Assembly (NCBI GenBank): GCA_902805475.1
Contig: CADCSX010000008.1
Location: forward strand, 1,488,001-1,552,000
Direction: 5' to 3'
Source of the DNA: Entonaema liquescens
Lineage: Eukaryota; Ascomycota; Sordariomycetes; Xylariales; Xylariaceae
DNA length: 64,000 nucleotides
The position numbers were made by a program, and so were the translations under genes. The notes under the pieces are model-generated. The model was not told the origin of the DNA and did no database searches. It saw only the letters and a program-made list of their open reading frames with translations. Of the stretch, positions 42,381-54,156 are shown piece after piece. The stretch's first letter is position 1; the number at the start of each line of letters is the position of its first letter.

Positions 42381-44646
42381 ATGTCAACTTTTGATGGGAT
42401 TGTCCACGAGTTCCCCAATATTAGAATTGACTTCTTCCGTGGGCTAAACCGTCAACCACCACTGGCTTGTTTTTTAAGCCATGTCCACAGCGATCATCTC
42501 GCCGGGCTCGATACGTTTAGAGGTCCCTTGTATGATCACCACATACCCAGTGCCTACCAATCACTTAACTTACTAAGAACGATATAGTATTTATTGTTCG
42601 GCAGCCACAAAGGAAATCTTGCTTCGACTTGAGAAGTACCCTTGCCGACTAAACTATGCCAATGGCATACTTGAGGATCCCCGAATGCAAACATATAAGC
42701 ACCTAGCCAAAGTGCTAAAGCCCATTCCTCTGGATACCCCTACCATGATCGAGTTAGATCCCACCCAGGCTATACAAGTTACGCTATTAGACGCAAACCA
42801 CTGTCCTGGTGCAGTTATGTTTCGTAGGTCGGCCTCCCATTATCTCAGGGCCAATATTAATCCGGTGCACAGTGATTGAAGGCAATGGCAAAGCTGTCTT
42901 ATATACGGGGGACATCAGGGGCGAACCTTGGTGGGTAAATTCCATCGCAAGGAACCCCAGCATAATCGAGTACTCTATGGGCATGAAAACGCTTGACCGC
43001 ATATATCTCGATACTTCGATATTAGGCAACTTTCCTCTACAGACCAAGGCGGAGGGGCTACGCGAGCTTCTAGAGAAGGTTGCCCGCTATCCGAAGGATA
43101 CCATATTTCACATGCCATCTTGGACTTATGGGTAGGATGATAAGTTCATTAACCTCATACATTCTAATCTCTCTCAGATACGAAGAAGTTTGGGTTGCTC
43201 TATCAAAAGCTTTAGGTTCTAAGGTATGATCTCTGTCTTCGCGCCTAGTGAGTATCACTAATCGTGCTGCAAGATTCACGTCGACAAATATAAAATGGGT
43301 GTCTATAAATCTCTCGCCGTTAAATCATCAGATAATCGCTTTGCTACTCAAACCCATTTGACCAAGGAGGCACCCTATCTTGTGGGCTTTACCTGTGGTA
43401 ACAGTCAACGGGATGGGTGTTTAACGCTAGAAGAAGATGTGAGAATCCATAGCTGCGATAAGGGTATGGGTTGCAAGATTATGGAGACCAGGCCTGTTGT
43501 ATGGATCCAGCCAATTGTAGCACATCTCAAGAACGGGCGAGACATGGTCGAAGTAGGCATTGGTGGAGGTGGAGACGACCTCACACCAAAGCCGACTCTT
43601 GAAACAGAGGGCATTCTAGCCTTGTTAGAGCTGTAAGGATTGACAAAACCATGCATCCATTCTTCGTAAACTAATAACTAAGCAGAATCAAAGGAAACAG
43701 CGGGGTACTGGGCGACCTGGAGTCTGCAACGACGCAATTCCTCCGGAAAGCACTGGCCGCTTCAAGAGACGTCGACCTTGATGTTGGGGGACTGAACTTT
43801 TGGGAAGAACACTCCGTTACAGGAATTATTAACTCGCTCATTAGAAAGGTTAACGGAATCCAAGATCCGGTAAGTAGAGTCGAAGATTATCATCCCGATA
43901 CTCTTACGAGCCGCATCGTATTCCCATACGCTAGGCATTCTTCTTTGCCCGAGCTTCGGCATTTCGTCGAGGCTTTTAAGCCCAAGGACATTTGGCCATG
44001 CACGGTGGACCCCAACCATTGGGCAGAAGAGGGCATTACCATAAGAAAGCTCTTCGGAGATATCTGCACTGGCCATGTTTTCGAACACGATGCGCTCGTG
44101 AGCCAAGCACCAGAACTTAGAGTCAAGTCGCGAAATGAAGATAAAGCGCAAGAAAATCCGCCCGAGTCACAATTGACGATTAGCCCCCATACGAGATTCC
44201 CTATCAACCCAACAGTGACATCTCCTAGCAGTCCTAAATGTCATGGGCCTAGTGGTATAGAGGACGTATACCCGAGAGGAACACTACCAACAATGAATCA
44301 ATTATCTAGTCGGATCCGAGCCACGTCGCTACCACATCATCATCTGCAAATGTCTCTGGTGCATGCAGGACCAACCTCCTCTTCTTCACCTCACCAAAAT
44401 GAATATGACTATAATCTATTCCGGGATTGCCGAGACACACTTTTCGAAGAAGATCATGAAGATGGCGAATTAACTTCTCAGAACTCTCAGATCTCGAACA
44501 TCTTCGACTTCGCATACGAAACTAGATTGCGGGCGTTCCAAGCAGCCCGTGCTAACATGGAGGGCGATGGGGTCTGGAATACAATTAATCTCATTTCGAC
44601 GACAGATAACCACAGCATGGTCGAGCCGGAGTTAGGAAGCTTCTAA
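42381..44646 (+). CDS. Artemis/SNM1-type DNA repair nuclease (metallo-beta-lactamase/beta-CASP)
   Basis: Six exons: 42381-42529, 42588-42823, 42873-43131, 43178-43223, 43274-43632 and 43686-44646, about 669 aa. The introns are 46-58 nt and all in phase. The MBL metal site is present: HVHSDH at residues 34-39 (motif 2), DANHCPGAVMF (motif 3), and the Asp of YTGDIR with EPWW after it (motif 4). A beta-CASP region follows with YGYEEVWVALS and HVDKYK. The C-terminal ~150 residues are divergent and probably disordered. The start MSTFDGIVHEFPNIRIDFF is characteristic of the Artemis branch. Known members open hairpins and trim DNA ends or resolve crosslinks in the nucleus. A GTAAGT inside exon 6 (43870) is in frame and read through, as no suitable acceptor follows. 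Confidence 0.9.
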
Positions 44647-44979
44647 TTTTGATGGGTGCATAAATGGTAAAGGTTAAAGCATATGGTTGGCGCTTTGGGA
44701 AACAGGAGTGATCAGAAACGGGTGCATATTTTAGGTTGGGAGATAGCATTTTATTCATAGAAATTGTAAATTCGCTCATATCCCCCTTTAGCCTATGAGT
44801 CAACCACATTCTCGCTTGCTAAGTACCTAACCTATGCTCGCTCTCCAATGCTATGATGTCAGTTCGCCTTATACACACACATGGTCTCATTCAAATCGGA
44901 TCTACATTACTTGACATCCCCGCAAGTGACTTCGTCTTTCCTTTCCTATTTCGCTTTTTTCAGACTCGGAACTCACCAC
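44647..44979. other. Convergent 3' intergenic region, 0.33 kb
   Basis: Lies between the stops of the Artemis-like and phospholipase C genes. I see only 3' flanking sequence. Confidence 0.5.
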
Positions 44980-47025
44980 CTAAGCGAGTTTCTTGTCAAC
45001 CTTAACGAGCAGCACGCCCTCGGTTTCCCGCCCCTCGTTATCGAAGAGATGTACGAATCGGTATCCGCTACGTAGTCGATCCAGGCGAATGCAAGCCCAA
45101 GCCGCGAGGTCATCGCGGCCGATCTCGTCGTCTTTAATCAGGAAGCGTACGAAGGTTAGCTCGGGAACGACGCCAGAAATACCCTTAGCGACGGCCAGCG
45201 TCTCGGACTTGAAGTCCGGGTGGATTCCGCGCTGCGTCTTTGTGCGCGCCTTGTACTCGCCCTCCTTGGCCCTTGTCGAGGTGGAGCCTGGGGCAGTGCC
45301 GGTCACGGAGAGGTGCTCGTCGTGCGGCGGCTCTGTGTGTAGCTCGACCTTAACGTAGGGCTTGAACCCGCTCTCCTTATCGTCCTCTTCGGGCATCGGT
45401 AGGTTTTGCGCCGCGAGCACAGTGATACTCAGGTCAAGCGTCTGGTGCAAGATCGTTTCGGACGCGGGGACAGGTGCTGCTTTCTTTTCCCCATCGGCGA
45501 CAACCACGGGCTTCTTGCCGCGGTATCCCTCGGGCTTCAGGACGTATCCACCGGTGCCGGCGAACATACCCTCGTTAAGCATCATGCCCTCGTCCCACTT
45601 CTGCCAATTGAGTGCTACGATCTGGATGCCCTTCCTCCAGAAGGCAACTGGGTCCAGGTTAGACGACCCGATACGCATGCCAGATGGATACGTCCTCATT
45701 AAATACTCGCGATTGTGTTCGAAGAGCTTTGCCGCTTCGTTCTGATGGACTTCAGCAACACCACCTTCTGATAGCGAGAAGATGTGCGTTGGCATTTTAG
45801 CCTCTGGTTGGGACAGGGATTTGAAGGATACGCCTCGGGTATACACGCCCAGGGCCGATAATGCTTGGATAATCTTAGACGCTTTCTTGACCTTCTGCTG
45901 GGTGGTAGTCTGGGATTTCGGGTCCGATGTGGCGGCGGCGGCGGCGGGCGGGAGCCGATCTTGGGACTCCACCTCGGGCGCAGATTCAAAGGCGTGAGGT
46001 GGAACGTACTTTACCTTTACAAGGATCTTGTGACGCAGATCACCGGGCGCTGGGAGAAACTTGGCGTCGTTTTCCTGTTGAGGTAATAGATAACCGGCCC
46101 AAACCTCGTTGATAATACGGACCATCGCTTCCTGCTGTTCCTGGCTACAGTGAACTTCAAGACTAACAATAAGCGGCAGATCTGAGACGATAAAAGCGTG
46201 CTCTCTGATGGCTATGCAGACCTCGCGGAACGAAACTTCTTTGGTAAGCGTATAGCCGTGAAGAACCCGAGGTTCGACTGCGAGTGCCTGCGGACTCAGC
46301 GTTTTCCGCAGAGGGGCCCCCGAAGCAAAATCCCCTTCCTTCTTCTCTATCGCAGGTGCCGTCTCCGCAGCACCCTTCCCTGTGAGGCGCTTACCCAGCG
46401 ACGTCTTCTCGAGTCGGCTGGTCAGCGACCCAGGGAGTTTTGAAGCGATCTTCTCGCTGCGGCTCGTCTTTCTTATGGCCTTAAGTTCCCGAGCTTCGTC
46501 ATCAGAACTGTCGGAGCTGTCCGATGTATCGAGATCCGACTCATCACCATCCCAGACATCAATCTCGACGCAGCGACAACCGCGCAGCAAGACATTTCGG
46601 TACGCATCTGCGTCAGAATCGCTATTCAACTGGTTTCCAGTTAGGTAGGTGTTGTGGCTAGAGCTAATATAGTAACTAGCTAAGGGCCACGATAAATGCT
46701 GGGGATCTGAGACCGCCGGCGCCAGCGCATTGGCGGCAGACGATGTCATGTAATGCAAGAAACCAGCAAAGTCGAGGGAGTCTCGAGTTGCGATGTCGCC
46801 GGAAGGGTCTGTCACCTTATCGGCCTGTACATGATGTAGAAATTCGACGATGGAGTCCTTCCGCCACTGCTTGTCGGCGGGAGAGGCGTATGCGGCGTAG
46901 ATTTTCTCCAAATATTGCAACGTGGATGTCCTGACTTGCTTGATACTGACATCCTCGGTAGCGTGCTGACCGCCCCCAGCTTGGTGGAGCGATTCGCTCG
47001 GCGGGAGGGGTGCTGTCTCTGCCAT
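44980..47025 (-). CDS. Phosphoinositide-specific phospholipase C
   Basis: Single exon, 681 aa. A short EF-hand-like N-terminus (~25-105) is followed by the PI-PLC X box with SSSHNTYLTGNQL (catalytic H124) and RCVEIDVWDG (metal-binding E154, D156). A long low-complexity insert (~161-250, Ser/Asp then Lys-rich) precedes IVSLEVHCSQ with E290 and H292. The Y box (KMPTHIFSLSE, HNREYLMRTYPSGMRIGSSN, and the ALNWQ stretch) and a C-terminal C2 domain (SITVLAAQNLP, KPYVKVELHT, AAWACIRLDRLRSGYR) complete a delta-type PLC. It cleaves PIP2 to IP3 and diacylglycerol at the membrane, feeding Ca2+ signalling. All catalytic residues are intact. The insert between the two catalytic halves is where charge-based autoinhibition occurs in other PLCs. 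Confidence 0.95.
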   Translation of the reverse strand: MAETAPLPPSESLHQAGGGQHATEDVSIKQVRTSTLQYLEKIYAAYASPADKQWRKDSIVEFLHHVQADKVTDPSGDIATRDSLDFAGFLHYMTSSAANALAPAVSDPQHLSWPLASYYISSSHNTYLTGNQLNSDSDADAYRNVLLRGCRCVEIDVWDGDESDLDTSDSSDSSDDEARELKAIRKTSRSEKIASKLPGSLTSRLEKTSLGKRLTGKGAAETAPAIEKKEGDFASGAPLRKTLSPQALAVEPRVLHGYTLTKEVSFREVCIAIREHAFIVSDLPLIVSLEVHCSQEQQEAMVRIINEVWAGYLLPQQENDAKFLPAPGDLRHKILVKVKYVPPHAFESAPEVESQDRLPPAAAAATSDPKSQTTTQQKVKKASKIIQALSALGVYTRGVSFKSLSQPEAKMPTHIFSLSEGGVAEVHQNEAAKLFEHNREYLMRTYPSGMRIGSSNLDPVAFWRKGIQIVALNWQKWDEGMMLNEGMFAGTGGYVLKPEGYRGKKPVVVADGEKKAAPVPASETILHQTLDLSITVLAAQNLPMPEEDDKESGFKPYVKVELHTEPPHDEHLSVTGTAPGSTSTRAKEGEYKARTKTQRGIHPDFKSETLAVAKGISGVVPELTFVRFLIKDDEIGRDDLAAWACIRLDRLRSGYRFVHLFDNEGRETEGVLLVKVDKKLA

Positions 47026-48558
47026 GACGATATTGTTTACCTAGGTACGCAAGAACACACAAAGCAAACACACGCTCAAGGTCCTATATGGTGGATCTAT
47101 TTGGAAGCCAAAAAAAGAAGAGAGATGTTAGTGTTAGTAATCTGAGAATGCAGTAATATGTAGAATTCCGGAAAGGGGAAGAGAAGTCAGCAACCAACAT
47201 ATAAACCCGCATATATTCTACTTAATCGCGTGGTGCTAACGTCTGTGACGTCTCATAGTGGCCCAGCGAACAACCTGATTCAGCCCAAGACTTTAGCGAG
47301 TCAAAGTGCTGCAAAAGCCCCACCGATTGTTTGGTTTATTTTGATTTATTTTGGGTTTAGCCAAGATCCCAAGACCATAGAGAGGTAGAGAGATATGAAA
47401 CGTCACTAGGAAGCAGGTTTTTTTTTTTTTGGTTTATTAAGAAATAACATTAAGGAATGAATTGTTAGGTGGTAGGTGACAGCTCAAGATAAGTATGCAA
47501 CAATATTGCGTCAGTGATCCTTGTTCCACGAAGTTGGTAGGCGGTAGGTTGATAATTTAGCAATCACTATGCTTGATACCGTATAACCGAACCAACTGGA
47601 TAAATCAATATTATGTGTATTTAGCGATACACCTTTAGAGAAATATTAAATGGATCCACTAAACCCATTCGTACATTTGCCCCTGACTTAGGAGGTAACT
47701 ACCCCTATTTCAGAAATCCAGGCAGTCAGTGTGTTTTAGTAGTCATGTGACGTGTATTTTCTATTCTACTTTCATTCTTTCAAAGTCAACAACACATAAT
47801 GCTTTGTTTGTATTTCAGCTATCATTCTCTATGGAAAGCCATTGTTTGACAGCATCAAGACTTTCTCCATTTTACGAGAACCTTCTACTATTTGGTAAAA
47901 TATTCCTACCATCATCTCTTCTGCCTTTAACCCCCGAAGCAAGTATATAGAGACGATATCAACCATAGCATTAGGTAGACTCTCACCGCATCTATCATCT
48001 AAAAGTCGAATTGGACACATAGGTTCAGTCGGTGTAGCTGAAGGTTGTCCTTTTCTTCTCTATTCCGAGCAGCAGATAAATATTCTGACCCAGTACAGCA
48101 TCCAATATGACAACAATGTGATGCGTTTACCACATTGTGATGAAGAACCTAGTCCGTAGAAGAAAGAAATAAAAATGTCCATGAAAGCTCGTAACATAAA
48201 GGGCCTTCTGACGCACAAATTGTGCACTTTCTTATAGATTTGGAGCTTTTTACCTTGTAGCCAAACAAAGCTATTGTATTGTAACCTTGACAAACAATCC
48301 TAACCTCATATATTTCCTCGTCACCTTATAATAAGTATTTCTCGACGACATGCCCATTTGTACGCGGAGGCGCATACATCAAAAGCACCACCCGCCAAAT
48401 TGTTTTCTAAAAACAATTTTCATCGTCCACCTACATATCATTTTACTTATTTACCGCTTTTTTTTATTCTACCTACAACCTTATTTTCAGACTCGCCTTC
48501 CCCCAAAGTGCAGACAACTGAACAGCATCCCAATAGCACATCCAACAATTTCGAAACC
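47026..48558. other. Divergent intergenic region, 1.5 kb
   Basis: Shared upstream region of PLC and the next plus-strand gene. It contains a T11-12 tract near 47420 and otherwise AT-rich sequence with no recognised gene. The downstream open frame extends leftward to 48358. Confidence 0.45.
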
Positions 48559-49620
48559 ATGTATCCCGTTGATCGAACCAATCTATTGATTGTGCAACTT
48601 CGCAAAAAAATGAGGAAATATGCCATGATCCAAGATTCAATCAGAGATGACGTCGAGGCTTTCAAAAGTGGCGATCCCGAGGTCAGGAATAGCTTCGAGG
48701 AAAGGCGTGAATACTACTTAGACCTCTTGGGTATCACAGTTCAACAACTCCGCGAAACAATGGATACAACCGAGATAGAGCTTCCACCCGAGGAGATTTT
48801 TGTCGAGGATATAACAAGAAGGGTCAAGCCGATCTCGAGGCGATATCTGGAATGGCTCGCCCGTCAGGGACAGATCGACGAATGCGATGTGGATTGCATA
48901 ATCGACGGAGGATATACTAGCGTCGAGGCATTCTACGAGGATATTTACCATAATGTCCAAGCATTTGGCGCAAAAAAGGACGCCGATCTCTCCTCTACAG
49001 GTGCGCAGTTTTCGCAGAGCGTGGAAATATACGACGAAGATGGGTTCCTATCGCAGCAGCAAGAAGCCACCGACCCTCAGAAAAAGACACCTACAGAAGA
49101 ACCGGGGGACTTAAGCTTAGGAGACATAGTACCCCCAATCAAGTTGGAGCCCTCTAATTCAGATCTCCCGTCGGAAACAGAGAACGGTGATTCCAATACC
49201 CCTGATGGAAGCTCGTCAAGTGGTTACCCTCCGAATGACATAATAGTCACCATATCAGACGTACCCTCTTCCGATTCTGATGACTCGGACATAAGCTCCT
49301 TGCTAGAAACTTGTCTGAGCAGTGGAGAGCGCAGCGAAGGCGAAGACATAGTCATGTCCGACGGCAATGAGAATCCCACGCCGCCTTTTCTCCATGCATT
49401 TCCCAAGACAGACGAGCATGCAGATGCCGACGCAGACGAGCAGAAATTCAGCGACTACAACGGCGACGACATGCTGGATATCTGGCTACCCAGTCATAGC
49501 ATGTTCTTCTGGCAGTACGAGGTCATCTACGCCGCAGTACTTACTGCGTTCCGGTACAGGGAGAGATTCCAATCCGCAAGAGACGCGTATAGAGTTGATC
49601 CTTTTGCCGATTGGGATTAG
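48559..49620 (+). CDS. Uncharacterised acidic protein, 353 aa
   Basis: Single exon. The frame is open from an upstream ATG at 48358, which would add 67 residues that look like untranslated leader read as protein (Pro/Phe-rich). The internal ATG with A at -3 before YPVDRTNLLIVQLRKKMRK was chosen. N-terminal half: charged helices (VRNSFEERREYYLDLLGITV, RRYLEWLARQGQIDECDVD) followed by an EDIYHNVQAF helix. Second half: low-complexity Ser/Asp/Glu/Pro, then an acidic-aromatic C-terminus ending ARDAYRVDPFADWD. No enzyme motif, signal peptide or membrane helix was seen. The domain plus acidic tail could suit a nuclear or scaffolding role, but I do not recognise the family. Confidence 0.6.
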   Translation: MYPVDRTNLLIVQLRKKMRKYAMIQDSIRDDVEAFKSGDPEVRNSFEERREYYLDLLGITVQQLRETMDTTEIELPPEEIFVEDITRRVKPISRRYLEWLARQGQIDECDVDCIIDGGYTSVEAFYEDIYHNVQAFGAKKDADLSSTGAQFSQSVEIYDEDGFLSQQQEATDPQKKTPTEEPGDLSLGDIVPPIKLEPSNSDLPSETENGDSNTPDGSSSSGYPPNDIIVTISDVPSSDSDDSDISSLLETCLSSGERSEGEDIVMSDGNENPTPPFLHAFPKTDEHADADADEQKFSDYNGDDMLDIWLPSHSMFFWQYEVIYAAVLTAFRYRERFQSARDAYRVDPFADWD

Positions 49621-50056
49621 GGGAGGAATGCGTCGGAGGCACTTATTACAGATACTTAGCAGAATACCCTTAGCTCAAAACTGATATATGCTACTTGCGC
49701 GCTACCAATGGAAACGTACATACCCATGTACTAGGACGGATGAAAGAGAGGACCTGAATTTAGGTAGTTAGTCAATAGTAAAAAGTAAAAGTCATTCACA
49801 GACAGTGCAACTTGAGAAACTTGGTTGTTATGGATAAGGAGTGACTCCATGTATTATGTATGGTCTATATGCAATGTGCAAATCCAAAGACGCTATGCTA
49901 TTAACATTGAACGATTAGGTGTACGTTGCCGCGTGAGTGCTTCATATCCCTCATCCTCGCCCCTCAACCCATGCGCTCCACTTCCATTTTCATCCCTATT
50001 TTCATCCCTATTTCCATCATTAAATCTCTCTCCCCATTCTATCTGTTACGAATAGC
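49621..50056. other. Convergent 3' intergenic region
   Basis: Contains a 12-bp tandem duplication (see repeat entry) and C/T-rich sequence just downstream of the secreted-protein gene. No gene seen. Confidence 0.5.
49987..50010. repeat. Tandem duplication, 12 bp x 2
   Basis: The unit TTTTCATCCCTA occurs twice head to tail, followed by a degenerate third start (TTTCCATC). Confidence 0.8.
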
Positions 50057-50497
50057 TTAGAAGGTAAGAGCGGTAGGGGGCCAGTCGACGTCGGGGGAGA
50101 CGACACGGCCGCCCTCGAGGTCCTTGTCGGTGTACGCGGGCCAGGTGATGAGCTTGTTGGCGGAGTCGACGACGCTGAGGGTCGTGTAGCCGAACTCGGC
50201 GCCCCACTGGTCGCTCCAGCCCGTGCCGACGGTGTACACTCCGCACACGTTGTTGCTGCTGTCGGTCTGGCTGGCGGGCTTGTCACCGCCCTTGACGGTG
50301 AACTCGCAGGGGACGGAGTCCGCGAGGTGCGTGTTGATGCCGAAGGTCCAGGTGCACTCTGTGTCGGCCTCGTCGCACACGCGCTGGATGCTCTCGATCG
50401 TCCACTCGGGGACCGCGGCCACGGCGGACTTGGGAGCAGGTGCCGCCATGGCGGTGGCGGCGAAGATGGCGGCGATGGCGGTGGTGGTGAACTGCAT
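50057..50497 (-). CDS. Small secreted cysteine-containing protein, 146 aa
   Basis: Single exon. The signal peptide is MQFTTTAIAAIFAATAMA with cleavage near Ala-Pro-Ala. The mature part begins WTIESIQRVCDEADTECTW and holds four cysteines that can form two disulfides (C41, C48, C64 and C85 by my count). It ends with YTDKDLEGGRVVSPDVDWPP. This is a conserved type of Sordariomycete small secreted protein without known enzymatic motif, sometimes listed among candidate effectors. No activity is assigned. GC-rich codon use causes long antisense frames over it. A TATA box lies 130 nt upstream, and the 5' leader is rich in GATGGT/GATGAT triplets, suggesting high or regulated expression (inference). 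Confidence 0.85.
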   Translation of the reverse strand: MQFTTTAIAAIFAATAMAAPAPKSAVAAVPEWTIESIQRVCDEADTECTWTFGINTHLADSVPCEFTVKGGDKPASQTDSSNNVCGVYTVGTGWSDQWGAEFGYTTLSVVDSANKLITWPAYTDKDLEGGRVVSPDVDWPPTALTF

Positions 50498-50625
50498 TTT
50501 GATGGTTCTTGGGTAATTATTAATATTAAGAGTTTGTTGTAGTGATTAGATGAGCGAGTGGAAGTGATGATGATGTTGATGGTGATGGTGATGAGATAGA
50601 AGCATATCAGCAGGAGGTCTTCAAG

Positions 50626-50634
50626 CCTTTTATA
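50626..50634 (-). promoter_or_regulatory. TATA box of small secreted protein gene
   Basis: TATAAAAGG on the minus strand, about 130 nt upstream of the ATG. Confidence 0.5.
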
Positions 50635-52005
50635 CAGAATCGTCCAAGAGCCATCATGATGCTGTCTAAGTTGTTCCGTAACGTCGACCTATCAGCAAGC
50701 TGGACGAGTTTCGCTGTACCCTATTCGACTCAGCCATCAAAGAGATCCTGTTTGTTGAAGCTCGTATTAGCGCGGCGGATCTTTGGTTCGCCTTTTCCAT
50801 AGTCAGTCACATGACAGGGGATACCATGAAGAGAACCCAAGAATATCGATTTCTGCCAGAATCGCTAGCGAATGTAACGGTTGGGGTGAGGCTCATGTTC
50901 GTATTCTCCAACCCGGGACTTGCTTTGTGCGGGCGGCACGGGAATGTCGGGACATCGTAACATGATCTTGGATCTTGGCGTGTAGCCCCATGCCTTTACA
51001 GCTCTCCCCCACGCGGCAATGATCGTCGGCCGCAGCCCTATAGGTTGCAGAGCTATGGTCTCGGCATATAGTAGACTAGCCAGCGTGGCCCTGCTAGTTG
51101 AATAAGCGGTAGAATTGGTGGACAGCTATTGCAACGTAGTAGCAGACTGTTTACCTAACCTAGACATCCATGTCTATTTTTGGGAGAGGCTTAGCTTTTC
51201 GGAAACCTTCTAGAAAAGACTCTATACCGCGAATAGATATGCCGAATTTCGTCTTGAGCGCGTCCCTTGTCCAAGAGTTCAACTCCCGACCGCTTCTATT
51301 CAATAAAGGAGCTTACATAAATGTAATGCCAAGCTCATGTTTTGGCATTATTTTGGCTAATACGAAATTTTTCTTTCTTCAAGGGCTTCTATTCTATATC
51401 GCAGGGGACAAGGTATATTGCTACACCACATTGGCAGATGATACGACCGTGTATCGTATCCCCTAGCTGATAATAAGGCCACAGGTGCAGCCACATTAGG
51501 CTAACCTACATTACAGCTAAGCCTATGATTCAACAACAATTGCCACGAGGATCCTGGATTTGCTGACAGTCCGCGTGTCTCCTGTCTGAGAGTAATATCA
51601 ACAATTACACACCGATTCACAAGGTGTTGAGAAGACTTCAGTCAATTCACATCGCTATCTCGTATCGGCGCGAAATCCTCCTTCTTCCATATTCCTGTTC
51701 AATGGCAGGGTAATGTTCCATAACATCTACTATGCCGTATCTATCACCAACCCCAGTAATTCATGCCCAAGGTAAACGTGCATTGAAGTTACCTTGCTTC
51801 TAGTTAGGTATTTCTTCTTTTCTAGATGAAGTATCATGGATGCAACGTGTATCGCGTAGTCTACTTGGATTTATTCTTTCGTCCAAGCGTTAGCAGCTTG
51901 CTAGCCAACACACTAATATACGTGTATAAACTGGAGAAAAACCACGTAGAAGAGCGTTAACCAACAACTACCTATTATAGAAGAGTAACTATAAAATTGT
52001 TTTTC

Positions 52006-52022
52006 TTTTTTTTTTTTTTTTT
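52006..52022. repeat. Poly-T tract (17 T)
   Basis: Homopolymer run in intergenic DNA, about 350 nt beyond the arylsulfotransferase stop. Confidence 0.85.
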
Positions 52023-52371
52023 CTCAATCAAAGTTCAAGTTCGTGAAGCATCAAATCGATCGTAAATTCTCATCGAAGTTTCCGCATTGACGTTCCTTGG
52101 CATGTTGTCGCAAAAAACATAGGCTTCATTCCAATACGCGGATAATGCGGTCAATAAAACGAACGTATATTAGCTAAATGCAATACTTCCGAAAATGAAC
52201 GTAAACCCTCCGACAATATGACGCCTTCGCCTACCTCCTGCTTCAAACAATGTTTATTTTTGAATGAATGGATAGAAAGGGAATGGTATTAGGAGTTTGC
52301 TGGGTCTAGGATTCGGGACAACCATTTGCTTTATTCCCGGCGACAGCGGTAATAACCCCGTGTAGTTTAAC

Positions 52372-54156
52372 TTAGGGTTCTTCAATACGGAGTCGAATGT
52401 ACTTCAGAATCCCATACTCTTCCCATCGGCTACGGTCATTCGAAAGGGGTTTCTGAGTTGTCCCTGAAGGCATAGAAGTCTTAGGTAACGTTTCTAACGG
52501 CTTGATTTCTTGTTCAACAAAGGCCACTCCAGCATTTCGCAGTGACTTTCCGTTAGCACCGATAGCCTCAGCAGAAACTGCCCTGACACTTTTGTCGTGG
52601 ATGAGGAGAGAAGTTTCGAAGCTCTTTCTCTCGGTCTCGCCGAGGAACTGTTTAGACCCATAGTCGTCCAAAACAGCGTAGAACCTCCATGCCTTGGTCT
52701 CCGTGTCTCCGTTCCAGCTAACGTAGGCAGTCACGCCTTCTTCACCCTTTAGGGCGACAATAGCAGGTTCCTCGTTGGGAAGACCGGTCCAGTTGTATCG
52801 AAAAGCACGGTAGTTTTCAACACCAAGGCCTAGATACCCAGAGTCCATGTAGGAGTGGAATATGGCTGTGCCATTTGGAAGGTACTCAGTTACAGCACCT
52901 GAGGAGCCCCAGTTCACAAGGACGTTTTCGTTTGGAAGTGTCTGGGTAGAGCCCTGAGACTTGGATAGCAAGTCGTCAGGTGGGAAGAAAGCTTGCACTA
53001 GTTCAGCTTCCCACGAAGTAGTATTCACCTTAATTATCTTGCCACTGCTTGTTGGAGCAGTGCGAACTTCAGACCCGCCACTATGCTCAGTCCCATGTGC
53101 GCTGTTGTCATAGAGGCTAATGATTGCAACATCATCATGCTGGCTTATAAATCGGGCATGATGTTGAAAGCAAAACTCGGCATCCTTGGGCACTTTAAAT
53201 GAGCTATCCTTGCCGTTCAACTTCCAGATGATGCTCCCGTCCGTGCCATTGATCTTGTGGATGCTGCAGGCATCACGCGCGGATATAAGATAGTTACCCT
53301 CGGAGTCTTTGTCGACACTATTGATGTGAAAGTAATCCCATGCGTCGGAGCTATTAAATCCGGAACCAGCTTGGCCTGGGTTAATTGGAAGGATTGCCTC
53401 TATAGTCGGTTAGAAATCCTCCTGCCCAGTCATTCCGTATGGTACTTATGAGTTGTTTGACGTACCATCAGGAGAAACGTAGTCCAAACTTGCCCATTCA
53501 AATAATAATTTACCAGTAGCGATATCGAGCTCTACGACCTTGGTCAGCGTGAATCATTATTTACGTTAGTGCATTGAGATATAGATACCCTGAATGATGG
53601 AATTGACTATCCATTGCTGCTCAGCGCTCCCTCCCCAAGCTGTAAGATCGCGCGCAACAGGCTGATAAATTTGGATGAGCCCTGTATCCTCATTGATAAT
53701 ATGGAACTCATGTTTATCAACAAGTTTGTGATTACCAGCACGAAGCTCTCGGATCGTCTCGTAGTGATTATCCATGATGGTAATATGGCCATGACCGTGT
53801 CCATACCCCGGATTATGATCACCTTCGAAGCTGAAGAGGATATCTTTACCTCTCCAGCGACCTGCTTGGAAGTTGGTTGACCAGATGCTGTAAATCCCGT
53901 AACCCGACCACACTAAGTCGCCATTATCACGGAATATATACGGACCAGCCTGTCTAGGGCCGTGTTGTTCGGTAGGTGTGTCCGGAAAGCCTGCGAAGGG
54001 GGCGACAAACAAATACCCCTTTTCGACATCTTCAGTTGCTGGAATTGTAATGTTCAATCTTGGGGGGGCAAGGTCCGAGCGAGACTTGAATTGCCAATCT
54101 GCCGCAGCTGGTGCTGATAGAGCCACAGCCGTTTCAAGAAGAAAAACAGGCTTCAT
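52372..54156 (-). CDS. Arylsulfotransferase-family (ASST, PF14269-like) secreted protein
   Basis: Three exons: 53589-54156, 53466-53531 (66 nt) and 52372-53399. Introns are 57 and 66 nt, in phase, giving 553 aa. The start is ATG 54156; the frame opens a little earlier only from non-ATG codons. Signal peptide MKPVFLLETAVALSAPAAA. The family pattern is a beta-propeller: GYLFVAPFAG, GPYIFRDNGDLVWSGYG, NNYSIW-like strands, LDIATGKLLFEW, DYFHINSVDKD, and the region FCFQHHARF containing candidate active-site His residues. Bacterial ASST transfers sulfate between phenols. Fungal members are secreted proteins of unproven activity, so sulfotransfer is not claimed. Family call is strong from the repeated WDYFHINSV and NENVLVNWGS motifs. 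Confidence 0.88.

Larger units (their letters stand above)
50498..52371. other. Intergenic, 1.9 kb
   Basis: No gene supported. The 98-codon frame 51170-51466 has no family pattern. It contains the TATA box above and a 17-T tract at 52006-52022. Confidence 0.5.

Noticed and set aside
43868..43900. GTAAGT donor inside Artemis-like exon 6
   Set aside because: The frame is open and conserved-looking across it, and no acceptor gives a better in-phase product.
45362..45745. 127-codon plus-strand frame opposite phospholipase C
   Set aside because: Shadow of a GC-rich intact gene on the other strand.
51170..51466. 98-codon frame between the small secreted protein and the ASST-family gene
   Set aside because: No recognisable family, no signal peptide, isolated in AT-rich DNA.
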